A stretch of 64,000 bases of DNA from UBA8389 sp942493385 (lineage in GTDB: Bacteria; Bacteroidota; Bacteroidia; Bacteroidales; UBA1402), in contig OW818699.1 of assembly GCA_942493385.1 (NCBI GenBank), forward strand, positions 2,790,001 through 2,854,000, written 5' to 3'. A program made the translations under genes and the position numbers. Below the pieces are notes generated by a model. It saw only the letters and a program-made list of their open reading frames with translations. It was not told the origin of the DNA and searched no databases. Positions 57,592-64,000 of the stretch are shown here, one piece after another. Within the stretch, counting starts at the first letter, position 1, and every line of letters starts with the position of its first letter.

Positions 57592-57861
57592 GAGTTCTGC
57601 AAGGCTTGCAATGTATTCGATATTCATAATTCAAAAAAAGTAGGGAGAAAAGTAACAAAAGGTAGGGAGAAAACCGAAATAAGTAGGGAGAAAATCATTT
57701 CGTTGCTTGCTGAAAACAGTTCATTGAGTGCATCCGCTATCGCCGAAAAGTTGAGCCTTTCCCCCAAAGCCATTGAAAAGCACTTCTCCAAACTCAAGGC
57801 GGAAGGCATTCTCCGTAGAATTGGACCGGACAAAGGTGGTCATTGGGAAGTTATTCCCTAA
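57592..57861 (+). pseudogene. C-terminal remnant of a RecG-like ATP-binding (AlbA_2) regulator
   Basis: The frame is open for 89 codons but lacks any ATG. It encodes a linker rich in REK units followed by a winged helix (IISLLAENSSLSASAIAEKL, SPKAIEKHFSKLKAEGILRR, IGPDKGGHWEVIP and stop). This tail is the end of the AlbA_2/RecG-like proteins common in Bacteroidota. The three GTAGGGAGAAAA copies (57640, 57662, 57683) code the REK linker. The first copy is in another frame from the last two, which shows a frameshift. No upstream domain remains. Confidence 0.7.
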
Positions 57862-57916
57862 ATTCCTCCACCAACTTGAGGTGCCAAATTGGCATCTCAA
57901 GAAATAAACCCCCAAA

Positions 57917-58435
57917 TTAGGTGATTCTAATCTCCAACTTTCTTCCTAATCCAGTTTCAATTATTTTTCGAAGCGTATCCAATTCAATATCAGACCGATC
58001 ATTCTCTATTCTTGAAATGTACGTTCTGGACGTACCACTCACCAAAGCCAAATCCTGTTGAGACATCCCACTACGCCTCCTGGAATCACGAATTAATTTT
58101 CCAATTCCCAAAAGTGAATCCGAATGCTCCGGTTCGCTATACAAATACAAAACATCAGGTCCAATTTCGAATGGTACTTTCCTTGTTCCACCATCCTTTG
58201 AACTAATATATTGTTCAACATTATTCCATTGCAGAGAATGGTCAACCAAGCCTACCTTGGATAGTTCCTCCGAACGTAACAATATCCCTGCCGGTGAATC
58301 CGAATTAACACCAATATTCAATAAAACCTTTTGAAAATCAATGATGCGCGACTCCCCATTGTTGAACACAACCGAAATTATCAACTCATTGACCCAATTT
58401 ATTTTAAGTATCCTTGGCAACTTTACTTTTCTCAT
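57917..58435 (-). CDS. DUF2442-XRE fusion regulator
   Basis: The 172-residue protein has an N-terminal DUF2442 domain (ISVVFNNGESRIIDFQKVLL ... LQWNNVEQYISS ... PFEIGPDVLYLYSE, residues ~10-100) and a C-terminal helix-turn-helix (LIRDSRRRSGMSQQDLALVS, then GTSRTYISRIENDRSDIEL). DUF2442 usually sits in toxin-antitoxin cassettes. The upstream region has an 18-bp perfect palindrome that overlaps its own promoter, which suggests autorepression. No toxin gene is adjacent, so it may be an orphan antitoxin or have taken on another job. Confidence 0.85.
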   Translation of the reverse strand: MRKVKLPRILKINWVNELIISVVFNNGESRIIDFQKVLLNIGVNSDSPAGILLRSEELSKVGLVDHSLQWNNVEQYISSKDGGTRKVPFEIGPDVLYLYSEPEHSDSLLGIGKLIRDSRRRSGMSQQDLALVSGTSRTYISRIENDRSDIELDTLRKIIETGLGRKLEIRIT

Positions 58436-58481
58436 CGCAACTGTGGATTAAATGAAATCAATGGCAAAAATAATCAAGTGA

Positions 58482-58513
58482 CAAATGTATCTAATTAGAT
58501 ACACAAAAACAAA
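58482..58513 (-). promoter_or_regulatory. Promoter and operator of the DUF2442-XRE gene
   Basis: On the minus strand TTTG (58510-58513), 20 nt, TACATTTG (58482-58489) matches consensus spacing. The perfect palindrome TGTATCTAATTAGATACA (58486-58503) covers the -7 box and the spacer, where a bound dimer would block RNA polymerase. Confidence 0.7.
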
Positions 58514-58518
58514 TTTCA

Positions 58519-58560
58519 CTGAAACTCCACCAACCCCCTATCCAACCGAATCCTCTTCAC
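58519..58560 (-). repeat. Duplicated 3' gene end (relic, copy 1)
   Basis: The 42 bases match 59600-59641 at 40 of 42 positions. Translated on the minus strand they read VKRIRLDRGLVEFQ and stop, the C-terminus of the protein encoded at 59594-60628 (VKRIQLDRGLVEFQD). A TAA just upstream of the conserved stretch shows that nothing more of the coding frame remains. Confidence 0.85.
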
Positions 58561-58589
58561 TTAATCCCAAAATCCTTCAAAAACCATTT

Positions 58590-59573
58590 CTATCTTTTAA
58601 TAATAGCAGTTTTAACAGATTCTTTTTTACTAGAAAGGCATACCACGTAATACCCTGTTTGTAAATAGGTCAAATTTAAACTATGCAATCCTAATCCATT
58701 AAATTCTTGTTTTTTAATCAATTGACCTCCATTGTTGTAAATTAGTATTGTTGAATTCTCTTCAGTTGAAATGAATTGAAGTTCGTTAAATACAGGATTT
58801 GGCCCGATGAAAAACCTTCTGGATACTACATTGGGTAATGAACTGAGAATGCTGAATGCACTTTCTTTTACTACTGATTCTCCTATCCGAATCTTCATTT
58901 TTTCTGCAATAAGTAAAGTCCTTACTTTTGCAGTGTCCGATGTTCCAAAATGGTATATATACAATACATCCGGTTTTACTTTCTTTGCAGCATCTGCAGC
59001 CATTTCAGGCGTCATCGTGTATGGCAAATTCATTGGTAAAAATGCATAATCCACTTTACCAAAGGTTAACATTTCCGGAATATTCTCTGTATCACCTGCA
59101 ATATAAATTCTTTTTTCACCGATGGATAGAATATAACCATTGCCAATACCTTTTGGATGGTTGGTTGAATTAATAATATTATAGGCAGGTACAGCTTTAA
59201 TTGGAATATCATTAATTTTCAGACTGTCACCATTATTCATGACATAGATCGTCCCAGTATAGGTATTTTTGTTTTTAACTTCTTGGGTACAAATAAGTTT
59301 AGTGCCCGTTTTCTTTATTTTGTTTAAGGCATTTACATCATAATGGTCGCTATGTCCATGACTAATTAGTATTAGATCCGCATCAGGCAACAAATCGTAG
59401 TTTGCTTCCGACGATCGCGGATCAATGTGAATAATTAGGTTGTTGTACTCGATCATTAAAGAAGAATGCCCCAAATTATGAATTGTAAAACTATCAGTAG
59501 GAGCATGTGTCATAGCATTAATTTTATATAAAAATAAAACTAATAAAATTGCAAGAGTCAATTCCTTTTTCAT
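58590..59573 (-). CDS. Secreted MBL-fold metallo-hydrolase with T9SS-like tail
   Basis: The 327-residue protein has a signal peptide, a metallo-beta-lactamase domain of the UlaG type (GHSSLMIEYNNLIIHIDPRS, LISHGHSDHYD with the zinc ligands, IYIAGDTENIPE, YIYHFGTSDT), and a C-terminal sorting module (ILIYNNGGQLIKKQEFN...YLQTGYYVVCLSS). UlaG-like enzymes hydrolyse lactones or phosphoesters. It is AT-rich compared with the genes just upstream and is flanked by the 42-bp direct repeats, so it probably arrived later. Confidence 0.85.
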   Translation of the reverse strand: MKKELTLAILLVLFLYKINAMTHAPTDSFTIHNLGHSSLMIEYNNLIIHIDPRSSEANYDLLPDADLILISHGHSDHYDVNALNKIKKTGTKLICTQEVKNKNTYTGTIYVMNNGDSLKINDIPIKAVPAYNIINSTNHPKGIGNGYILSIGEKRIYIAGDTENIPEMLTFGKVDYAFLPMNLPYTMTPEMAADAAKKVKPDVLYIYHFGTSDTAKVRTLLIAEKMKIRIGESVVKESAFSILSSLPNVVSRRFFIGPNPVFNELQFISTEENSTILIYNNGGQLIKKQEFNGLGLHSLNLTYLQTGYYVVCLSSKKESVKTAIIKR

Positions 59574-59593
59574 AGTAATTTTTTTTTAACTGG

Positions 59594-60628
59594 TTAATCC
59601 TGAAACTCCACCAACCCCCTATCCAACTGAATCCGCTTCACCTCACCCTTCCTACCCGTAATAAAATACTCCACCGCCAATTCCTCCGCAACAAGCATCA
59701 AAAACGCCGCCCGAATCCTCGAGCACTTCTCATTCACCGAATTATTCAACGGATTCGTCATTGCCTGAATGCTTTCCACCACATCATCCGGCTTTTCCCG
59801 CAGCGAAATCTCCCGATAGATGCTCAGCAACTCATCCTCATACTCCGACAACTGCTTGAACCGAATCCCCTCCTCATGCCTCAAATACAACAGAAACAGA
59901 CACTTGGCCAACGGCTGCATCACCACCTCCTTCATCCCATAATCCTTCAGAAATATCCGATAATCATTCGTAATGAACAACCGACTCACCTTACTCGTCG
60001 CCCGCTGCAACTCATCTATCACCCTCCCGATCAACTTCACCGAACCCCTCTCCACCAACCTTCGCACCAACTCCTCTACTTCCGCCTCCATGTCCGAACC
60101 GTACCTTGTAGGTGCCTCACTATGGATGCAGAACCGAATATCACCATCCAATCGCCCCTCGACCACCGGATCATTCGATTCATAAAACAGTATTTCCTCA
60201 CGCCTAATCCCAAACTTCTCAACCAACCCCTCAACCCCCTCCATCAAATCCTTCTCCGACACAAAAGGCACAAACACCCCCCGCAAAGCCTTCCTATCAC
60301 TTTCTACCACCAACAATCCATTGGCAGAACCCTTCACCCCAAACCGTGCCCCAATCGCCTCATAAACAGCACTCAACGGCAACTCCTTCCACGCACCCCC
60401 CACATACGGATGATGGTACTCCACCACCTCCCCATACGCCTCACTCTCAAACAACACCGGCAAATACACAAAATCCACACCCACTTCCCAAAACCGCTCC
60501 ACTATTTCCTCCAATTTTTCTCGGACGAAGGCATTCATCACCAGCCTCGGGCTTTGCTCCAGATAAAGTACGGTCGAAGAGTTAGTCAGGTTAGATAGGT
60601 ATGATTCTGAAAAGAAAGGGTTTATCAT
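59594..60628 (-). CDS. Conserved Bacteroidota protein of unknown function (344 aa)
   Basis: The 344-residue protein is cytosolic by appearance. Recognisable segments are LFITNDYRIFLKDYGMKEV, LLYLRHEEGIRFKQLSEYED, and TNPLNNSVNEKCSRIRAAFL followed by YFITGRKGEVKRIQLDRGLV. This combination is common in Bacteroidota proteins without assigned function. It is downstream of vsr on the same strand and shares with it an identical 13-nt leader (CAATTCAGCCATG). Its coding strand is very G-rich, C-poor. A truncated paralogue end lies at 58519-58560. Confidence 0.7.
   Translation of the reverse strand: MINPFFSESYLSNLTNSSTVLYLEQSPRLVMNAFVREKLEEIVERFWEVGVDFVYLPVLFESEAYGEVVEYHHPYVGGAWKELPLSAVYEAIGARFGVKGSANGLLVVESDRKALRGVFVPFVSEKDLMEGVEGLVEKFGIRREEILFYESNDPVVEGRLDGDIRFCIHSEAPTRYGSDMEAEVEELVRRLVERGSVKLIGRVIDELQRATSKVSRLFITNDYRIFLKDYGMKEVVMQPLAKCLFLLYLRHEEGIRFKQLSEYEDELLSIYREISLREKPDDVVESIQAMTNPLNNSVNEKCSRIRAAFLMLVAEELAVEYFITGRKGEVKRIQLDRGLVEFQD
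59600..59641 (-). repeat. Duplicated 3' gene end (intact copy)
   Basis: This is the intact copy of the 42-bp direct repeat, inside the 3' end of the 344-residue gene. The relic copy at 58519-58560 differs at only two bases. Confidence 0.85.
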
Positions 60629-60679
60629 GGCTGAATTGGCTTAAGGTGGGGGTGCTAATTTAAGTAAATTATTAAGATA

Positions 60680-61123
60680 TCAACCAATCCGCACCGCCTC
60701 CAACAAATTCCCATAAAGCACATCCAGCAACCCATTCAACGTCGCCCTCCGCCTCTTTGCCTTCAACTGACACTCCCAAATCACCACCACATCCCATCCA
60801 AGCCGCTGCAACTTCTCAATCGCCTCCCCGTCCCTCTGCCTATTCCGCTCAATCTTCCCAGACCAAAACTCCACCCTCGTTTTCGGCATCCTGAACTTCT
60901 TACACCCCTCATGCCCATGCCAGAAACACCCATTCACCATCACCACCGTCCTACACTTCCGAATCACAATATCCGGCGTCCCCGGCAACGCCTTCAAATT
61001 CTTTCTATATCTGAACCCATTATCACACAGAAACTTCCGCACCAAAATCTCCGGCTTGGTGTTGGTGGAGCGGATTTTAGACATCACATCACTACGAGTT
61101 TCCAAAGAAAAGATATCTGCCAT
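60680..61123 (-). CDS. vsr: Very short patch repair endonuclease
   Basis: The 147-residue protein is a complete Vsr: MADIFSLETRSDVMSKIRST, NTKPEILVRKFLCDNGFRYR, LPGTPDIVIRKCRTVVMVNG, CFWHGHEGCKKFRMPKTRVE, then WECQLK. The catalytic Asp and the zinc cysteines are visible. Vsr nicks next to T in TG mismatches left by deamination of 5-methylcytosine, so it normally accompanies a C5 methyltransferase. One is at 61935 on the other strand, beyond a decayed toxin-antitoxin remnant. Like the next gene it has a strongly skewed base composition. Confidence 0.95.
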   Translation of the reverse strand: MADIFSLETRSDVMSKIRSTNTKPEILVRKFLCDNGFRYRKNLKALPGTPDIVIRKCRTVVMVNGCFWHGHEGCKKFRMPKTRVEFWSGKIERNRQRDGEAIEKLQRLGWDVVVIWECQLKAKRRRATLNGLLDVLYGNLLEAVRIG

Positions 61124-61184
61124 GGCTGAATTGAATGTTTAAATTTAACTCATTACATTTTAGTTCCTACCATTTCTGCTGTAG

Positions 61185-61537
61185 AATATTGGTGAACAAG
61201 GATTGATTAAGCCAATCAGCACGATGACACTGTTATTATCAAACATGCTGAACGTACCAGTCGATTTTTTCTTCAATGAACCCCAAACTCACCCTAACCC
61301 AACAGAAATCCATAGAAAGTAGAGCCAAGGAAGCATTCGAGCGGTATTTTGAATTGGAAAATATGATTTCCTAACAGCAACGAACCCGGCACTTTTCAAA
61401 GCAAAGAAAAACCCACCCTTTTTGATCGACTCATTTACCTCGCCCTTTCCAAAGAACTCATCACCATCAACGAAGCAGCTTACTTTGCCAACACCACTGC
61501 ATGGCAGTTTCAATCTAAAATCAGGATGATGGCATGA
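61185..61537 (+). pseudogene. Decayed XRE-ImmA/IrrE regulator
   Basis: Three pieces lie in different frames. The first (from 61185) reads IGEQGLIKPISTMTLLLSNM then LNVPVDFFFNEP, the end of an XRE helix-turn-helix. The second (61276-61374) reads NPKLTLTQQKSIESRAKEAF then ERYFELENMIS. The third, one base out of phase, reads FDRLIYLALSKELITINEAA then YFANTTAWQFQ, the C-terminal part of ImmA-type proteins. The metallopeptidase core is missing. It ends in ATGA overlap with the PIN remnant, as in intact pairs of this type. Confidence 0.65.
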
Positions 61538-61695
61538 GAATAATAATTACAGATACAAATATTTTTGTAGACATCTTGAGCATCAATGCCTTGTCAGAGT
61601 TTTTCGAACTAGATTACGAAATCACAACCACAATCTTTGTAATTCGTGAAATCTTGTTGACCCCTACAAAATTTCAACATTTTAAAGTTATTTAA
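61534..61695 (+). pseudogene. Truncated PIN-domain toxin remnant
   Basis: The 53-residue frame starts MRIIITDTNIFVDILSINAL, the first catalytic aspartate and N-terminal strand of PIN (VapC-like) ribonucleases. It is cut off after FELDYEITTTIFVIREILLT, so the remaining acidic residues are lost. Its ATG overlaps the stop of the ImmA-like remnant. It is most likely non-functional. Confidence 0.6.
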
Positions 61696-61934
61696 TGCAT
61701 TCATTATAAAGAATTGTACACATCGAATTTTAGACTTGCTGATTTATTCACCTCTAATCTTGTACATATTTGTATTTCGTTAAATATCGAGATCTTATCC
61801 GCCATATTTGATTTGTTACTTCAAAAAGATTATTGTTACTTTGTTTTGAAACAACGTTTTCATTATTACCACTTAAGTACTTTATAATTAAAACTATAAA
61901 GGAAGTTCAAATTCACAAATACTCCCATTTCCAA

Positions 61935-63053
61935 ATGGATAAAATTGCAATTTTCTCTTTTTTTGCAGGCGCAGGTTTTCTAGATTTAGGCTTTGAATTG
62001 ACTAATCATTTTAAGACGGTATATGTAAATGAATATTTTAAACCATTTAATGATATTTATAAGCATTCACGGAAAAAATTAAATATTGATGTCCCTGAAT
62101 ATGGACATCATATTGAAGACATTATTAAGCTCTTAAGTGACAAAGAACTTATTTTATTAAAATGCGAAGTAGAAACTGCACGTAATAAATATGGATTAGT
62201 TGGTTTTATCGGAGGGCCACCATGTCCTGACTTTTCAGTTGCAGGAAAGAATATGGGACGTGATGGAGAAAACGGCAAGCTATCTGGAACATATGCTTCA
62301 ATAATATGTAACGTCAAACCCGACTTTTTCCTTTTTGAGAATGTAAAAGGATTATATCGAACAGCTAAACATCGAGAGTTTTTTGAGCATTTAAAAACCA
62401 CATTCAAAAAATCAGGTTATTCCTTAACTGAGCAGCTTATCAACTCATTAGAATTCGGTGCCCCACAAGATAGAGAACGAATTATACTTATAGGTTTTCA
62501 CGAATCGGCATTAAAAAAATTAAAAATAAAAACAAAGAAAGGCAATCTTGATAATTTTGATTGGGAAAAAAATAAGAAATATTCCAGAATTGAAATTGCT
62601 AAAAAACATTGGCCACAAAAGGATCTATATATTGAAAATGGAGAACGAATTAAGCCTGAAAACATTATTGAAGAATTAACCGTAAAATACTGGTTTGAAA
62701 AAAACAATGTTAATAGTCACCCTAATAAAGAACTTTATTTTAAACCGAAGGCCGGTTTAATTAGATTCCAAACTATTGATGAAGGTGATGATAAAAAGAA
62801 ATGTTTCAAACGACTTCATAGATGGCGGTATTCACCTACTGCTGCTTATGGCAATAATGAAGTTCATATACATCCCTATCTGCCAAGGAGAATATCAGTA
62901 GCTGAAGCACTTGCTATACAATCGCTTCCAAAGGAATTTGAACTTCCAAGAGAAGAGACCCTTACAAATGCGTTTAAAAGTATTGGAAATGGTGTTCCAT
63001 TTCTTGCCGCAAAAGGAATAGCAGAGAATATATTTGATTTCATTAACCGATAA
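61935..63053 (+). CDS. C5-cytosine DNA methyltransferase
   Basis: The 372-residue enzyme methylates cytosine C5 using S-adenosylmethionine. Motif I is FFAGAGFLDLGFE, motif IV GGPPCPDFSVAG (nucleophile Cys97), motif VI ENVKGL, motif VIII QDRERIILIG, and motif X GNGVPFLAAKGIA. The target recognition region between VIII and IX is about 120 residues, with no predictable specificity. I use ATG 61935; an upstream in-frame ATG at 61833 adds residues with no family match. It is AT-rich and precedes a McrB-like gene by 10 nt. The 240 nt upstream contain no gene. Confidence 0.95.
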   Translation: MDKIAIFSFFAGAGFLDLGFELTNHFKTVYVNEYFKPFNDIYKHSRKKLNIDVPEYGHHIEDIIKLLSDKELILLKCEVETARNKYGLVGFIGGPPCPDFSVAGKNMGRDGENGKLSGTYASIICNVKPDFFLFENVKGLYRTAKHREFFEHLKTTFKKSGYSLTEQLINSLEFGAPQDRERIILIGFHESALKKLKIKTKKGNLDNFDWEKNKKYSRIEIAKKHWPQKDLYIENGERIKPENIIEELTVKYWFEKNNVNSHPNKELYFKPKAGLIRFQTIDEGDDKKKCFKRLHRWRYSPTAAYGNNEVHIHPYLPRRISVAEALAIQSLPKEFELPREETLTNAFKSIGNGVPFLAAKGIAENIFDFINR

Positions 63054-63063
63054 CCTAAACATC

Positions 63064-64000
63064 ATGAGAATAACTATTGAGCACTTGGTAGAATTAGTTA
63101 ATAAATTAGACAAGGAATTAACATATTCATATATAATCGATTCCAATCCAAACAAAATTAAATTCGTCAACTCGGATTCAATAACAGGCCCCTTAAGGTT
63201 TTTAAGAATAAAAAATAATGAGACTGATCATATAACTGTTACAACAGAAAACCTCAATAGGCTTATAAATGGGATCAATGAGAATATGCCTTTTAATATT
63301 GATTCAATAATAAATGCATCTGGAAGTTGGCGTTCTTTGTTTGAAGCAATATTGGCGAATACATCAGAATTCTATCATTGCAAAATTAATGGAATTAAAC
63401 ATATAGTCTGGATTCCTTCAAGCCCACATGAAATTGGTAGTTTATATGAAATTAACATAACAGATATACCAGAAATTCCAGAGTCTGACTCTTTATTACC
63501 TATGAAAAAGCGTTATGAATTATATATGGCTGGTCTTGGAAAATCAGAACGAACAGTTCATAATTATTCTAGTGCAATTGAAAATAAACTAACAAATGAA
63601 GTGAAAACCAGATTCGGATTTGCACTTCAATCAATATTTGACATTAACGAAAGTTTAAAAGTTAATGATCTTTACAAAAGGCTTTTCAAGATTGAGGAAA
63701 TTATTGAGTATAATGACAGGGGTAATAATATGTATAGTTGTGCATTAAAAAGCTATATTGATTTTCTACAAGCCATTAACAATTCTACTTATATTACTAA
63801 ACAACCGATCAATTACTTACCATCAATGCCACTAACAATTGATAATCCATATCGTAAATATTTTACTGCTATTCAAACAAAACCATTTATACTATTAGCT
63901 GGAATTTCCGGTACTGGAAAAACACGAATAGTTAGAGAGCTCGCAAAATTGACTGAATGCTCTGATCCTGTCGGCAATTATGAAATGATTCAAGTTCGAC
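63064..64000 (+). CDS. McrB-like AAA+ GTPase/ATPase, restriction subunit (5' part)
   Basis: The frame runs from ATG 63064 to the window end, 312 codons. The N-terminal ~270 residues are unlike McrB's known DNA-binding domain. A helical part (KKRYELYMAGLGKSERTVHN, YSSAIENKL) resembles a SAM-like core-binding domain. The AAA+ core begins around residue 265 (RKYFTAIQTKPFILLAGIS) with Walker A GISGTGKT (280-287). McrB proteins translocate on DNA and drive a McrC nuclease. Adjacent to a C5 methyltransferase, the gene fits the LlaJI-type arrangement, in which McrB/McrC-like subunits act with C5 methyltransferases. The rest is outside the window. Confidence 0.8.
   Translation, partial: MRITIEHLVELVNKLDKELTYSYIIDSNPNKIKFVNSDSITGPLRFLRIKNNETDHITVTTENLNRLINGINENMPFNIDSIINASGSWRSLFEAILANTSEFYHCKINGIKHIVWIPSSPHEIGSLYEINITDIPEIPESDSLLPMKKRYELYMAGLGKSERTVHNYSSAIENKLTNEVKTRFGFALQSIFDINESLKVNDLYKRLFKIEEIIEYNDRGNNMYSCALKSYIDFLQAINNSTYITKQPINYLPSMPLTIDNPYRKYFTAIQTKPFILLAGISGTGKTRIVRELAKLTECSDPVGNYEMIQVR

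Noticed and set aside
57640..57694. Three GTAGGGAGAAAA copies at 21-22 nt spacing, iteron-like
   Set aside because: They encode the REK linker of a degraded RecG-like protein tail, so an origin or binding array is not needed to explain them.
59876..60598. 240-residue plus-strand frame rich in His, Pro and Thr
   Set aside because: It is the antisense shadow of the 344-residue gene and arises from its base skew.
1..64000. CRISPR arrays, tRNA or rRNA genes, intact insertion sequences
   Set aside because: No regular spaced repeats, cloverleaf-like segments, rRNA signature or transposase frame were found by reading both strands.

Overview
The window looks like a chromosomal segment of a Bacteroidota, most likely a Bacteroidales-like bacterium. 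The evidence is the many -7 boxes of the form TAnnTTTG or TAnnTTCG upstream of genes, several secreted proteins ending in type IX secretion (T9SS) sorting domains, BACON and BspA-type leucine-rich repeat modules, a TonB receptor with the phylum-style N-terminus, and the carbohydrate-active enzyme repertoire. I saw no rRNA, tRNA, CRISPR array or intact insertion sequence.

Left part (1-13 kb): the 5' part of a secreted GH2 enzyme cut by the window edge, a secreted LacZ-type GH2 beta-galactosidase, and a 128-nt imperfect hairpin between them. Then come a bifunctional PutA-type proline-to-glutamate enzyme, a secreted lactonase-fold beta-propeller, and a plus-strand cluster of GntR/UTRA regulator, ATP-grasp protein, GH43-like secreted protein and DedA-family membrane protein. 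A 59-residue winged-helix protein with its own terminator follows.

Middle part (13-54 kb): a TonB-dependent receptor; an outer-membrane protein, S41 protease and S4-domain set; a MATE exporter; and then a pectin-directed region. It holds a rhamnogalacturonan-acetylesterase-like protein and pectin methylesterase in one operon, two PL1 pectate lyases, two EamA permeases, two giant BspA-like LRR/BACON proteins, M13, M23 and M61 peptidases, a split ThrE exporter, a secreted beta-propeller protein and a DUF5060/DUF4038 glycosidase. There is no SusC/SusD pair. Depolymerisation seems to rely on T9SS-exported or cell-surface enzymes rather than on a canonical polysaccharide utilisation locus. Uncharacterised envelope proteins near 50-52 kb include an orphan TonB-plug-like protein and a protein with an HEEGH motif and a barrel-like C-terminus.

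Right part (54-64 kb): an accessory region with mixed base composition. It contains YjbQ, an AT-rich lipoprotein operon, a VWA protein, a broken gene tail, a DUF2442-XRE regulator with an 18-bp palindrome in its promoter, and an MBL-fold hydrolase with a T9SS-like tail that is flanked by a duplicated gene end. An unknown Bacteroidota protein, a Vsr endonuclease and a decayed XRE-ImmA/PIN toxin-antitoxin module follow. At the right edge, AT-rich, are a C5-cytosine DNA methyltransferase and the start of a McrB-like AAA+ gene, a pairing that resembles LlaJI-type restriction-modification. This last unit is the best candidate for a less-explored defence system, and its downstream partner lies outside the window.
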